Shown: piece by piece, positions 32,668 to 41,800 of the stretch
Layout: each line of letters starts with the position of its first letter
Numbering within the stretch: position 1 is the first letter of the stretch
NCBI RefSeq assembly: GCF_018362975.1
Contig: NZ_CP074371.1
Span: 930,001 to 994,000, forward strand
Source of the DNA: Nocardia tengchongensis
GTDB taxonomy: Bacteria > Actinomycetota > Actinomycetes > Mycobacteriales > Mycobacteriaceae
Direction: 5' to 3'
Length of the DNA stretch: 64,000 bases
Made by a program: the position numbers and the translations under genes
The notes under the pieces: generated by a model
Seen by the model: only the letters and a program-made list of their open reading frames with translations
What the model was told of the DNA's origin: nothing
The model's database searches: none

Positions 32668-33111
32668 TCAGTCGAGGCCGAGCTCGGCGGCGGCGCGGGG
32701 GTCGCAGTCCTCGAGCAGGTCCAGGCAGCGCGCGTACTCGTCGGTCTCGCCGATGGCGCGGGCGGCCTTGGCCAGTGCGCCGACGCTGCGCAGGAAGCCC
32801 TGGTTGGGTTCGTGGCTCCACGGCACCGGGCCGAAGCCCTTCCAGCCGTTGCGGCGCAACAGGTCCAGGCCGCGGTGGTAGCCGGTGCGGGCGAAGGCGT
32901 AGGCGGAGATGATGTCGTGGTTGACGTCGGTCCCGGCGGCGGCGCCCCGCTCCAGCGCCGCTTCGGCCAGGTAGGCCCAGGCGATGGAGGCGGTCGGGTG
33001 GGCCGCGGCGACCTGCACCGGGTCCTGTTTCTGGAGCAGCGCGTCCTCCGCGTCGGTGTTTTCCGGAAGGAGGACCGGCTGCGGTCCGAGCAGATCGCCG
33101 AAGGAGGTCAT
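32668..33111 (-). CDS. DUF3151 protein (Rv0360c-like)
   Basis: 147 residues from ATG 33111 (an upstream ATG 33120 gives MIGMTSF). Segments FGDLLGPQPVLLPE, AYAFARTGYHRGLDLLRRNGWKG, PWSHEPNQGFLRS and a C-terminal helical Leu/Asp-rich part are those of actinobacterial DUF3151. Function not known to me; the short helical repeats look like an all-alpha adaptor or TPR-like protein. Directly followed by the FUSC gene. Confidence 0.82.
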   Translation of the reverse strand: MTSFGDLLGPQPVLLPENTDAEDALLQKQDPVQVAAAHPTASIAWAYLAEAALERGAAAGTDVNHDIISAYAFARTGYHRGLDLLRRNGWKGFGPVPWSHEPNQGFLRSVGALAKAARAIGETDEYARCLDLLEDCDPRAAAELGLD

Positions 33112-33194
33112 GCCGATCATTCTGCACCGGTACCCGGAATGCTCAGTAGGCTGACCTTCGAATCACAGTTCCGCCGAAGCGAGGGGTGCAGCGC

Positions 33195-35678
33195 GTGTCC
33201 GACCCGAAAGACGACCAGCAGCAGCAGGGCCCTGCCAACCCGGCTCCCGGTCCCGCCGCAGGCGAACGGGACACCGGCACACCCTCGAACCCGGCCGACC
33301 AGTCCGCTGACCGGCCCGAGAACGGCAAGGACGCCGCGGCCGTCGCCGGCCCCGCCGACACCGCACCGCCGACCGCGGCCACCGAGGCCATCCCCTCCCC
33401 CAACGCCCGCACCGAGGAAATCCGCACCGGCGCAGGCAAACCCGCCGCCTCCGGCGCACCCGCCGCCAAGTCCGGCCCCTCCGGTTTCGCCACCATCCAC
33501 TACGAAAACCCCAGGGCCGCAGGCCCCTCGGGCGCGAGCCGCGTGCAGCCGCCGGCCGGCGCGGGCCGCGTCCAGCCCCCGAACGCCGGACCACAAAGCT
33601 CGCAGCCGCCCACCGCCGGACCGCAGAACACCCCGGGCGGACAGACACCTTCCGCGGGAGCGCAGCGCGCGCCGGGTGGCCAGGCCCCGGCCGCGGGACC
33701 CCAGAACGCACCCGCCGGACAGACCCCAGCCGCAGGACCGCAGGGCACGCCCGGTGGACAGACCCCAGCCGCAGGACCGCAAGGCACGCCCGCCGGACAG
33801 ACCCCGACCGCGGGACCGCAGAACGCGCCCGGTGGACAGGCCCCAGCCGCAGGACCGCAAGGCACGCCCGGTGGACAGGCCCCGGCTGCCGCGCGACAGG
33901 GCTCGGGCGAATTCAAGCCGCAGAACTCTCCGAGCGGGCAGCCCCCGGCCCCCGGTTCAGCGGGGCAGACCGGAGCGCCCGGGCGTCCGGCCGTGGCCGG
34001 TCAGCAGCCCGCGTCCGGCGGACGCCCCTCGGGCACAGCACAATCCGAACCGGCCACACCCGCCGGGAGCGGGGCGGACGCCGACAAGTCCGGCACCGCC
34101 GGATCCGCCGGAGGCCCGGGTTCCGCCGCGCCGCAGGGCGAGCAGCGCAGTGGCGCAGGGCAATCCGGTCCGGGCGGACAGCAGTCCGGCGCGGGTCGTG
34201 GACCGGGTGCCGCGTCGCCCGCCGATGACGCTCCTACCCAGTTCATTCCGATTCAGCGATCGGGTGGCGAGCAGGCCGCACCGGTGGACGCCGGGGCCGA
34301 CGCCACCACCCAGTTGATCAAGATTCAGCGGCCCGGCCAGGGCGCGAGTGTCGCCGCCGGAGTGGACGGGCCGAGCAGCAAGAGCCAATCCGGTTCTGCC
34401 GCCAAGGATTCCGGGCAGGCTGCGGGCAAGGCCGGTGAGCAGGAGAAGTCCGCACCGGAGCAGGTGCCCACCGAGGGCATGCCCGCGGCTTCCGGCGAGA
34501 AGTCCGGCGGCACCGGCGATGCCGGCGCGGCGGGCGGCGAGACGCCGGTCCCGCCGTCGGGTGACGCGGAAACCGTTGTGATCAAGAAGGTTCCGAAGGC
34601 AGCCGACGCGGCCGCGCCGGCGGGCCCGAATGAGGCCGGCACCGAGAAGATCCGGGTGTCGGGGCCGCAGGGGCGGGCGGTCAGCAAGCCGCCGCAGTCG
34701 CCGCGGGTGAATTCGGGGCCGCGGAATGTCGGGCCGAAGGGGAACGCTCCGGCGCAGGACGCCCCGGTCGAGGAGACCCGTCCGTCTCCGCCGCGACCGC
34801 CGATGGCTCCGCCGATGGGTCCGCGCCGGACCGGCACCGCGCCGTCCCCGGCGGATATGCAGCCGACCATGCCCGGCCAGCCGATCGGCGGGCCGCGGAT
34901 CGCGTCGCCGCAGCGGGTCGGAGCGGGTGCGCCACAAGGCCCGCAGGGACCGCGCAGGCCGCAAGGACCGAAGGGGCCGAACGGCCCGCAAGGACCGGGC
35001 GCACCCCAGGGATTGGGTGGCGCGCCGGGCCCGAACGCGCCGCAGGGACCGGGTGGACAGCCGGGACCGAACGGACAGCAGAATCTCGGCGCTCCCCAGG
35101 GACCCGGCGCACAGCCGGGGACGCGACCGGGTGGACAGCCGGGCATCGGCGCACCCGTGGGAATCGGTGCGCAGGGACTGGCGCAGCCGCAGCGGGTGCC
35201 CCCGGCCGACGCGGTCGACGGGGCTCCGAAGGCGTCCGGCGGGTCGAAGAAGATGTGGCTGATCGCGGCCGCGGCGGTGCTCGCGGTGGTCGCGATCGTC
35301 GGTGTGGTGCTCGGCGTGAAGAAGAGCAGCGACAGCAATTCGTCCGAAGCGCAGGTGCAGAAGACGATCACGTCGTACACCGATGCGCTGGACAGCGGGA
35401 ATCTGGAGACGCTGCGGTCGGTGACCTGCGGTGCGCAGCACGACTTCTATCAGAAGATCTCGGCCGACCAGTTCGCGAGCGTCTACAAGACCTCCAAGGA
35501 GCAGAAGAGCATTCCGCAGGTGAAGAGCGTGGACGCCATCCAGATCACCGGCGACACCGCGCTCGCACAGGCGACCGTCTTCACCGAGGCCGATCCCGCG
35601 AAGACCTCCTCGCGCACGTTCGATCTGCGTAACGAGGGTGGTTCCTGGAAGGTGTGCGAGCCGCAGAACGGGCACTGA
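33195..35678 (+). CDS. Large Pro/Gly-rich single-pass membrane protein (Rv0361-like)
   Basis: 827 residues from GTG 33195 (GAGGGG 8 bases before). An acidic/Pro-rich, intrinsically disordered cytoplasmic region of about 680 residues includes seven 13-residue repeats (33603-33875) and a Gly-Pro-Gln collagen-like stretch near 34921-35200. One transmembrane helix (MWLIAAAAVLAVVAIVGVVLG, about 685-707) is followed by a 120-residue extracytoplasmic DUF4878-like domain with two Cys. Scattered T-x-x-I motifs (residues 63, 73, 348, 372, 460, 483) match FHA-binding phospho-threonine sites. M. tuberculosis Rv0361 is only about 275 residues; the size gain is in the N-terminal region. Confidence 0.8.
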   Translation: MSDPKDDQQQQGPANPAPGPAAGERDTGTPSNPADQSADRPENGKDAAAVAGPADTAPPTAATEAIPSPNARTEEIRTGAGKPAASGAPAAKSGPSGFATIHYENPRAAGPSGASRVQPPAGAGRVQPPNAGPQSSQPPTAGPQNTPGGQTPSAGAQRAPGGQAPAAGPQNAPAGQTPAAGPQGTPGGQTPAAGPQGTPAGQTPTAGPQNAPGGQAPAAGPQGTPGGQAPAAARQGSGEFKPQNSPSGQPPAPGSAGQTGAPGRPAVAGQQPASGGRPSGTAQSEPATPAGSGADADKSGTAGSAGGPGSAAPQGEQRSGAGQSGPGGQQSGAGRGPGAASPADDAPTQFIPIQRSGGEQAAPVDAGADATTQLIKIQRPGQGASVAAGVDGPSSKSQSGSAAKDSGQAAGKAGEQEKSAPEQVPTEGMPAASGEKSGGTGDAGAAGGETPVPPSGDAETVVIKKVPKAADAAAPAGPNEAGTEKIRVSGPQGRAVSKPPQSPRVNSGPRNVGPKGNAPAQDAPVEETRPSPPRPPMAPPMGPRRTGTAPSPADMQPTMPGQPIGGPRIASPQRVGAGAPQGPQGPRRPQGPKGPNGPQGPGAPQGLGGAPGPNAPQGPGGQPGPNGQQNLGAPQGPGAQPGTRPGGQPGIGAPVGIGAQGLAQPQRVPPADAVDGAPKASGGSKKMWLIAAAAVLAVVAIVGVVLGVKKSSDSNSSEAQVQKTITSYTDALDSGNLETLRSVTCGAQHDFYQKISADQFASVYKTSKEQKSIPQVKSVDAIQITGDTALAQATVFTEADPAKTSSRTFDLRNEGGSWKVCEPQNGH
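33603..33875 (+). repeat. Seven 39-bp tandem repeats coding for a 13-residue motif
   Basis: Seven in-frame copies of the motif QxPxAGPQxxPxG, varying at single positions (for example QTPAAGPQGTPGG and QAPAAGPQNAPAG); a degenerate eighth follows. It is coding repeat, not CRISPR, as there are no spacers. Confidence 0.9.
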
Positions 35679-35686
35679 CACACCGG

Positions 35687-35719
35687 CCGATCGGCCCCGC
35701 TCGCTCCGGGGTCGGTCGG
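35687..35719 (+). terminator. Hairpin after the Rv0361-like gene
   Basis: 13-bp stem (35687-35699 with 35707-35719), two G-U wobbles, loop CTCGCTC, 8 bases after the stop codon. Two further GGCCCGATCGG-like sequences follow at 35732-35765. No T run. Confidence 0.65.
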
Positions 35720-35975
35720 TCCGCATGCTCCCGGCCCGATCGGCCCACGCCCCGGCCGATCGGTTCTGACAAGTGGACCGGTCCGCTCTTCCAGGTGGCC
35801 GAATCTGCCCTGACACGTTCTTGCCATCACTCGCGATGAACATCACATAGATCTGGTCACCGGTCCGACACGTCGGTAGGGTGTCTGGGTTGTCTGGGCT
35901 GGCCGTTTCGGCATTCGGGCACGTCAGCGGTGTTTGTACACCGTCCACCAGAGCGAATTGCAGGAGCTGAACACC
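35720..35975 (+). other. Intergenic region with promoter of the fused dehydratase gene
   Basis: About 256 bases from the hairpin to the ATG. The first part repeats CCGGCCGATCGG-like sequence; the second part is less GC-rich (TTGCCATCACTCGCGATGAA region) and likely contains the promoter. No operator was identified. Confidence 0.4.
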
Positions 35976-37073
35976 ATGCCGAGTACGGCTGAGCACATCG
36001 TGCCGGATACGGCAGAGAGCATCGCCCCGCTGACCGCGGAGCCCGCCACCGCCACCGCTGCCGAACTGGTCGGTCGCCACTTCCGCGTCCGCGATCACTA
36101 CGACGTGGGCCGCGAGAAGGTCCGCGAGTTCGCCCGCGCGGTCCGCAACCAGCACCTCGCCCACTACGCCGAGGCCGACGCCGCCGAGATCGGCTACGCG
36201 AGCCTGCTCGCCTCGCCGACCTTCGCATCGGTGATCGGCGCGGCCACCACCCGCTCGCTGATCGGGTCCGTGCTCACCGAGTACGACGTCTCGCAGATCC
36301 TGCAGACCGACCAGGTCTTCGAATACCACCGCCCGATCCTGGCCGGCGACCGCCTGGGCGTGGACGTCGTGGTGGAGAGCATCCGCAGCTACGGCGGCAA
36401 CGACTTCATCACCGTCAAGGTCACCCTGACCGACGACGACATGCGCCCGGTGCTGGTCGCCACCACCACCATCGTGGCCCGCAAGGGCGTCGAGATCGAC
36501 CCGGTCGCCGTCGAGACGGTGTCCGGCGTGGTCATGCACGGTCACGTGGTGGCCCCCGGTGAGTTCGACAACGACCCGTCCGGCCTGATCCTGCTGGCGC
36601 CGGAGGACGTGATCGAGCCGGCCGCCCCCGCCGCGCAGCTCCCGGTCCACACCGTGCCCACCACCGCCGACGTGGCCGCGGGCACCGAACTGCCCGCCGC
36701 GAAGGTGCCGGTCACCCGGGGCGACCTGGTCAACTACGCGGGCGTCTCCGGCGACCCGAACCCGATCCACTTCAGCGACGCCGCCGCCACCCTGGTCGGC
36801 CTGCCCACCGTGGTGGCGCACGGCATGCTCACCATGGGCCTGACCGCCGGCTACCTGGTGGACTGGCTGGGCGATCCGTCGGCGCTGGGCAAGTTCAGCG
36901 TCCGCTTCTCCGGCTATGTGCCGGTGGAGCCGACCGCCCCGACCTTCGTCGAGTTCACCGGCAAGGTGAAGTCGGTGGACGCCTCCACCGGTGCGGCGAC
37001 CGTCGTGCTGGGCGCGACCTCGGAGGGCAAGAAGCTGTTCGGCCGCGCGATCGCCGAGATCCGGCTGAGCTGA
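35976..37073 (+). CDS. Fused (3R)-hydroxyacyl-ACP dehydratase (HadA-HadB type, two hot-dog domains)
   Basis: 365 residues from ATG 35976 (AGGAG 9 bases upstream). Residues about 25-180 form an FAS1-like hot-dog domain (RHFRVRDHYDVGREKVREFARAV, FEYHRPILAGDRL), residues about 225-365 a MaoC-like domain with the hydratase motif (DLVNYAGVSGDPNPIHF, VAHGMLTMG) holding the catalytic Asp and His. This is the HadA and HadB pair of FAS-II mycolate synthesis joined in one polypeptide, as annotated for Nocardia and Rhodococcus. It dehydrates 3-hydroxyacyl-ACP during meromycolate elongation. It could instead be a general fatty-acid dehydratase of the HtdX type. Confidence 0.85.
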   Translation: MPSTAEHIVPDTAESIAPLTAEPATATAAELVGRHFRVRDHYDVGREKVREFARAVRNQHLAHYAEADAAEIGYASLLASPTFASVIGAATTRSLIGSVLTEYDVSQILQTDQVFEYHRPILAGDRLGVDVVVESIRSYGGNDFITVKVTLTDDDMRPVLVATTTIVARKGVEIDPVAVETVSGVVMHGHVVAPGEFDNDPSGLILLAPEDVIEPAAPAAQLPVHTVPTTADVAAGTELPAAKVPVTRGDLVNYAGVSGDPNPIHFSDAAATLVGLPTVVAHGMLTMGLTAGYLVDWLGDPSALGKFSVRFSGYVPVEPTAPTFVEFTGKVKSVDASTGAATVVLGATSEGKKLFGRAIAEIRLS

Positions 37074-37085
37074 GTCGCAGACGTG

Positions 37086-37122
37086 AAAGGCGGGCCCGCA
37101 CAGATTGTGCGGGCCCGCCTTT
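37086..37122. terminator. Convergent hairpin between HadAB-type gene and DUF4185 gene
   Basis: 17-bp perfect stem (37086-37102 with 37106-37122), loop GAT, followed by TTTTT on the plus strand and AAAGG on the minus side: a classic bidirectional terminator. Confidence 0.9.
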
Positions 37123-37132
37123 TTCGCGGTGC

Positions 37133-38599
37133 TCAGTTCAGCGTCGCGTGCATCAGGTAGACGTTGTAGTCGTTCCAGGTCGACATGGTGAAGTACAGGT
37201 CCTGACCGGTCGACCACGGGTGGATGAAACCGCCGTACAGCTCCGGGAATTGGAGCGCGCTCACCGTGACCGCGCTGTCGGACCACACGCCCTGCGGTGA
37301 ATCCGATTCCCGTACCACCAGACCCGCCTTGGCGGTGTCGAGGTAGCTCATCTGCCACACCTTGCGGTCCTCGTCGTAGCGGACCGACAGTTCCCCGGCG
37401 GGCGCGTCGACAATCGGTGTGGCGGTGGCCGTTCCGTTCACAGCGGGCGCCCAGGAGCCGCCCTGCCAGTACTGGTAGGCGGTCGGGTTGAGCACCTGGT
37501 CCTTGGGGACCCGGGCGAGCCCGACCCCGCCCAGGCGGGTGTTGGGGATGCCGAACATGTACACCCAGTCGCCCTGCGGCACCATGGCCGCGACCTGGAA
37601 GTTGGAGACGCCGAAGATGTTCTCCCACTTGGCGTACGGGTCCTTGGTCCAGTGTTCGCCGTGGTCGTCGGAGTAGGCGAGGCCGCCGTAGTTGGTGTAC
37701 CAGGTGCCGGGCCCGCTGTTCCAGGTGCGAATCGACATGTAGCTCATGTACTGCCGGTCACCGAGCGCGAACCCCGAGGTGGGGATGGTGGTGATCTCGA
37801 TATTGTCCATCTTGCGGCTGCTCAGCATTTCCGCGGCGTGGCAGCGGTCGTCGGTGACCATGCGGTCGAAGACCACGCCGTTGGCGAGATCGCGGTTCTT
37901 GCTGAACGCCAGCAGGTTCGAGCGCCAATCCTCGCCCATGCCGCCGGGCGGATGGAATTCCCGGCCCACGGTGTCGCCGAAGGCGATGGCGATCTCGTCG
38001 GGCGCGCTCTGCCACATGATGCCCAGATCGGTGCCCTGCACCTGCCAGCGCTTGTCGGTGCGGTTGAGCGAGTCGGCGCCGGTCAGCTTGGACACCTCGC
38101 GCACGTCGGAGACCTGCGGCGCGGGCCGGGCGGGTGACTGCGCGGCGGGCTCGGTCGCCGGGTGCGCGAGTTCGGGTCCGGGCGGCAGCGCCGGCGGATT
38201 CGGGTTGGGCAGTGCGAAATTGAACGGCTGCGGCCGCAGGATCAGCTTCGGCAGGCCGAGCTGTTCACCGAGTCCCGGTGGCGGGGCGGGAGTGTCGGTG
38301 AGGTCCGGGCACGGGTTCACGCACGGGTCCGGCGGCAGCTCCATGGTCACCCGCTTGGTGTTCTCCGGCAGCGGCCCGGTGTCGACGGTGACGACCGGAT
38401 ACGCCACCGGCACCTCCACGGTCTTGGGCACCACCGACACGTGTTCGGGCCGGGCGTCGGTCCCACAGGCTCCGATGCCCGGAACCTCCGGCGCCGCACC
38501 GGTTTCCGGTTCCGCCGTCGCGACCGGCCGACCCATTCCGACGAGCACTCCCGCCCCGAAGATCACCGCCCCCGCAGCCGCCACGAGCCGCTTGGCCAT
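37133..38599 (-). CDS. Secreted DUF4185-containing protein
   Basis: 488 residues. Signal peptide MAKRLVAAAGAVIFGAGVLVG with an AxA-like cleavage near residue 28; then a Pro-rich region with paired Cys (CVNPCPDL), then the DUF4185 domain (about residue 170 onward: SKLTGADSLNRTDKRWQV, GTDLGIMWQ, IAFGDTVG, GGLAYSDDHGEHWTKD, MFGIPNTRLGGVGLARV and a C-terminal GGFIHPWSTG). DUF4185 proteins look like bladed-propeller glycosidase-like proteins and are conserved in mycolic-acid actinobacteria. Activity unknown. Confidence 0.85.
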   Translation of the reverse strand: MAKRLVAAAGAVIFGAGVLVGMGRPVATAEPETGAAPEVPGIGACGTDARPEHVSVVPKTVEVPVAYPVVTVDTGPLPENTKRVTMELPPDPCVNPCPDLTDTPAPPPGLGEQLGLPKLILRPQPFNFALPNPNPPALPPGPELAHPATEPAAQSPARPAPQVSDVREVSKLTGADSLNRTDKRWQVQGTDLGIMWQSAPDEIAIAFGDTVGREFHPPGGMGEDWRSNLLAFSKNRDLANGVVFDRMVTDDRCHAAEMLSSRKMDNIEITTIPTSGFALGDRQYMSYMSIRTWNSGPGTWYTNYGGLAYSDDHGEHWTKDPYAKWENIFGVSNFQVAAMVPQGDWVYMFGIPNTRLGGVGLARVPKDQVLNPTAYQYWQGGSWAPAVNGTATATPIVDAPAGELSVRYDEDRKVWQMSYLDTAKAGLVVRESDSPQGVWSDSAVTVSALQFPELYGGFIHPWSTGQDLYFTMSTWNDYNVYLMHATLN

Positions 38600-38663
38600 G
38601 CGTTCAACCCTCTCGACAATCGGGTCACCCGGACATCATCCGGGGCGGACCCTACCCGAAAGG

Positions 38664-39782
38664 TCAGCGCAGAGCCTGGAAGACGATCACGGTGGTGCCG
38701 ATCCGGATGGCGTCGCCGTCGGCGAGCACCGCCGCGGACTCGATGGACTCCTCGTTGATGTAGATCCCGTTGGCGGAGTGCAGATCCTTGATCAGCAGTC
38801 CGGCCCGGCTCGGGGTGATCTGGGCGTGGTACCGGCTGGCTTTGGGGTCGTCGAGGATCAGATCGTTGTCGGTCATCCGACCGATCTTCACGCCGTTGGC
38901 GCCGATCGGCACCACCCGCCCGTCGGCCAGGCGCAGCTGTCCGGCGCGGACCGCCCGCGGCATCTCGGTGACGGTCTCGGTCATGGCCTTCGCCATGCGT
39001 TCGACCTCGTGAATCTGCCCGGTGCTCAACGGTTCCTGGCGCAGCACCTTCTGTTCCAGCGCGATCAGCGCGGGACCGGGATCGATGCCGAGTTCGTCGG
39101 CGAGCACGGTGCGCACCCGGCGGCAGGCGTCGAGCGCGTCGGCTTGGCGGCCGGACAGGTACAGGGCGGTGATGAGCTGCGCCCACAGCGGTTCCCGCAG
39201 CGGGTGCGCGCTGGTCATCGACACCAGTTCGCCGACCACGGAAGAGGCGCGGTCCAAGGCGATTTCGGAGTCGATGCGGGCGGAGGCGACCAGCAGCCGC
39301 TCCTCGTCCATGGCGGTGGCGAAGCTCTCCGCGAAGCCCAGACCGGACAGGTCGTCGAGCGCACGGCCGCTCCATTCGGCCAGGGCCGCACCGAAGAGCC
39401 GGGACGCGGTGGCGGGGTCGCCGATGGCGGCGGCCTCGGAACCTTCGCGGCGCAGCGTCTCGAAACGGCCGAGATCGCACTCGTCGTCCTCGATTTCGAG
39501 GCGGTAGCCGGAGGATTCGGTGCGCAGCAACGCGACCGGATCGATGCCGGCGGTGCGCAACGTCTTGCGAATATTGGAGACGAACACCTGCAGGCTCGCC
39601 TGATAGGAGTCCGGCGGATCGTCGTTCCAGACGATGTCGGCCAGTGCCTGCGAGGACACCGCCCGCCGCCGGTTCACGGTCAGCGCCGCCAGCAGCGCGC
39701 GCGGCTTGGGGCCGCCGACCGGCACGGACCGACCGGCGACCAACAGCTGCACGGGGCCCAGGACCCGTACATCGACAGTCAT
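38664..39782 (-). CDS. EmbR-like SARP regulator with C-terminal FHA domain
   Basis: 372 residues from ATG 39782 (MTVDVRVLGPVQ). N-terminal OmpR-like winged helix with BTAD (ALLAALTVNRRRAVSSQALAD, FVSNIRKTLR, AYLSGRQADALDACRRVR) and a C-terminal FHA domain (IGRMTDNDLIL, ASRYHAQI, SANGIYIN). This is the EmbR layout, in which a phosphorylated kinase docks on the FHA domain and stimulates DNA binding. In M. tuberculosis EmbR acts with PknH on embCAB. The regulon and kinase here are unknown; the neighbouring DUF4185 gene is co-oriented 64 bases downstream. Confidence 0.87.
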   Translation of the reverse strand: MTVDVRVLGPVQLLVAGRSVPVGGPKPRALLAALTVNRRRAVSSQALADIVWNDDPPDSYQASLQVFVSNIRKTLRTAGIDPVALLRTESSGYRLEIEDDECDLGRFETLRREGSEAAAIGDPATASRLFGAALAEWSGRALDDLSGLGFAESFATAMDEERLLVASARIDSEIALDRASSVVGELVSMTSAHPLREPLWAQLITALYLSGRQADALDACRRVRTVLADELGIDPGPALIALEQKVLRQEPLSTGQIHEVERMAKAMTETVTEMPRAVRAGQLRLADGRVVPIGANGVKIGRMTDNDLILDDPKASRYHAQITPSRAGLLIKDLHSANGIYINEESIESAAVLADGDAIRIGTTVIVFQALR

Positions 39783-39872
39783 GCCACCTGCCTCGATAGA
39801 GACCGCGGCGCGCCCGCCGCTCGAAAATTGCCCGGGATTCCGCTGCACTGCACGGAATCCCGAGCGTTGAGC

Positions 39873-40910
39873 TTACTTGGCGCTGATCGAGCGTCCCGCC
39901 GAGTTGAGGTCGTTGCAGGCCTCGACGACGCGCGCGGCCATCGAGGTCTCGGCCTTCTTGAGGTAGCTGCGCGGGTCGTAGACCTTCTTGTTGCCGACCT
40001 CGCCGTCGATCTTCAGCACGCCGTCGTAGTTGCCGAGCATGTGCCCGGCCACCGGACGGGTGAACGCGTACTGGGTGTCGGTGTCGACGTTCATCTTCAC
40101 CACACCGAAGCGCAGCGAGTCCTCGATCTCCGACTTCAGCGAGCCCGATCCGCCGTGGAAGACGAAGTCGAACGGCTGCGCGTCCGCGCCCAGACCCAGC
40201 TTGGCGGCGGCCACGCGCTGGCCCTCGGCCAGCACCTCGGGCTTGAGCACCACGTTGCCCGGCTTGTAGACGCCGTGCACGTTGCCGAAGGTGGCGGCCA
40301 GCAGGTACTGGCCGTTCTCGCCGGAACCGAGCGCGTCGATGGTCTTCTCGAAGTCCTCGGGCGAGGTGTAGAGCTTGTCGTTGATCTCGGCCTCGACGCC
40401 GTCCTCTTCACCGCCGACGACGCCGATCTCGACCTCGAGGATGATGTTCGCCGCGTGCGCCTGCTTCAGCAGTTCCTTGGCGATCTCGAGGTTCTCGTCG
40501 ATCGGGATCGCGGAACCGTCCCACATGTGCGACTGGAACAGCGGGTTCAGACCGTTCTTCACGCGCTCGGCCGAGATGGCCAGCAGCGGGCGCACGAAGG
40601 TGTCCAGCTTGTCCTTCGGGCAGTGGTCGGTGTGCAGCGCGATGGTGACGTCGTAGCGCGCGGCCACCACGTTCGCGAACTCGGCCAGCGCGACCGCGCC
40701 GGTCACCATGTCCTTCACGCCCAGGCCGGAACCGAATTCCGCACCGCCGGTGGAGAACTGGATGATGCCGTCGGAACCGGCGTCCGCGAAGCCCTTGATG
40801 GCCGCGTTGATCGTCTCCGAGGACGTGCAGTTGATGGCGGGGAACGCGAAGGAGTTCTGCTTGGCCCGAGCAATCATCTCGGCGTAGATCTCCGGAGTCG
40901 CGATGGGCAC
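39873..40910 (-). CDS. fba: Class II fructose-bisphosphate aldolase
   Basis: 345 residues from GTG 40910 (GGAGGT 4 bases before it), the usual length; the frame continues upstream but is unlike the family. Zinc and active-site segments: LHTDHCPKDKLD, ILEVEIGVVGGEEDG, AATFGNVHGVYK and FVFHGGSGS. It splits fructose-1,6-bisphosphate into glyceraldehyde-3-phosphate and dihydroxyacetone phosphate. It lies head to head with a DedA gene, as Rv0363c does with Rv0364. Confidence 0.95.
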   Translation of the reverse strand: MPIATPEIYAEMIARAKQNSFAFPAINCTSSETINAAIKGFADAGSDGIIQFSTGGAEFGSGLGVKDMVTGAVALAEFANVVAARYDVTIALHTDHCPKDKLDTFVRPLLAISAERVKNGLNPLFQSHMWDGSAIPIDENLEIAKELLKQAHAANIILEVEIGVVGGEEDGVEAEINDKLYTSPEDFEKTIDALGSGENGQYLLAATFGNVHGVYKPGNVVLKPEVLAEGQRVAAAKLGLGADAQPFDFVFHGGSGSLKSEIEDSLRFGVVKMNVDTDTQYAFTRPVAGHMLGNYDGVLKIDGEVGNKKVYDPRSYLKKAETSMAARVVEACNDLNSAGRSISAK

Positions 40911-41063
40911 GTGGACCTCCGTGGGGTGTGTGCTGCGATACAACAAAATTCTGTCAGCCCACACCATAGGGGAGCGGCTTTTTCCACGGTCCGGGGCCTC
41001 GGATACTCGACAACTTTGTGAGCTTGCTTCGACGTTCGGTGTGATGTCCGGGGTACCGGTACT

Positions 41064-41792
41064 GTGGTGGCCGTGACCTTGCTGGCCGTATCCGATGCCG
41101 TGACGACCAACGCCGCGCTGCCCGCGATCTTGGACCCCATGCACCTCCTCACGGAGACGTGGCTGTCCCACGCGGTGCTCCCGGCGATCTTGGCCATCGT
41201 CTTCATCGAGACCGGCCTGCTGTTCCCGATCCTCCCCGGCGACTCGCTGCTGTTCACTGGCGGTCTGCTGGCGGCCTCGGCGCACCCGCCGGCCGGTATG
41301 AACATCTGGTGGCTGGTTCCGGCCACCGCGTTCGTGGCCTGGCTGGGCGATCAGAGCGGCTACTGGATCGGGCGCAGCATCGGCCCGGCGCTGTTCAAGA
41401 AGGAGGACACCCGCTTCTTCAAGCAGCGCTACATCACCGAGACGCACGCCTTCTTCGAGAAGCACGGCCCCAAGACCATCGTGCTGGCCCGCTTCGTGCC
41501 CATCGTGCGCACGTTCATGCCGGTGCTGGCCGGTGTGTCGAAGATGGACTACCGCAAGTTCGCCACCGTCGACATCATCGGCGCGGTGCTGTGGGGCGGC
41601 GGCGTCACCGTGCTCGGGTACTTCCTGGGCAATGTCGAGTTCATTCGCAAGAACGTCGAGGCGATCTTCCTGCTGATCGTGTTCGTGTCCATTCTCCCGG
41701 GCATCATCGCGGTCGGTAAAAATCTGCTGCACCGCGGTTCGCACCCGGAGCAGCAGGAGCTGGCCACCTCGTCGAACGAGTCGACCCGCTGA
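41064..41792 (+). CDS. DedA family membrane protein (Rv0364-like)
   Basis: 242 residues (starts GTG 41064; GTG 41073, MTLLAV, also possible). Multi-helix DedA core with [22 protein letters not shown]-type start segment ([18 protein letters not shown]), GRSIG, and the second half [27 protein letters not shown]. DedA proteins are undecaprenyl/phosphatidyl flippase-like; role not tested here. Its stop is 8 bases before a second dedA gene. Confidence 0.88.
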   Translation: [242 protein letters not shown]

Positions 41793-41800
41793 GCCCTTCG

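Noticed and set aside
33603-33875. CRISPR array
   Set aside because: The 39-bp units are directly adjacent without spacers and lie in frame within a coding gene.
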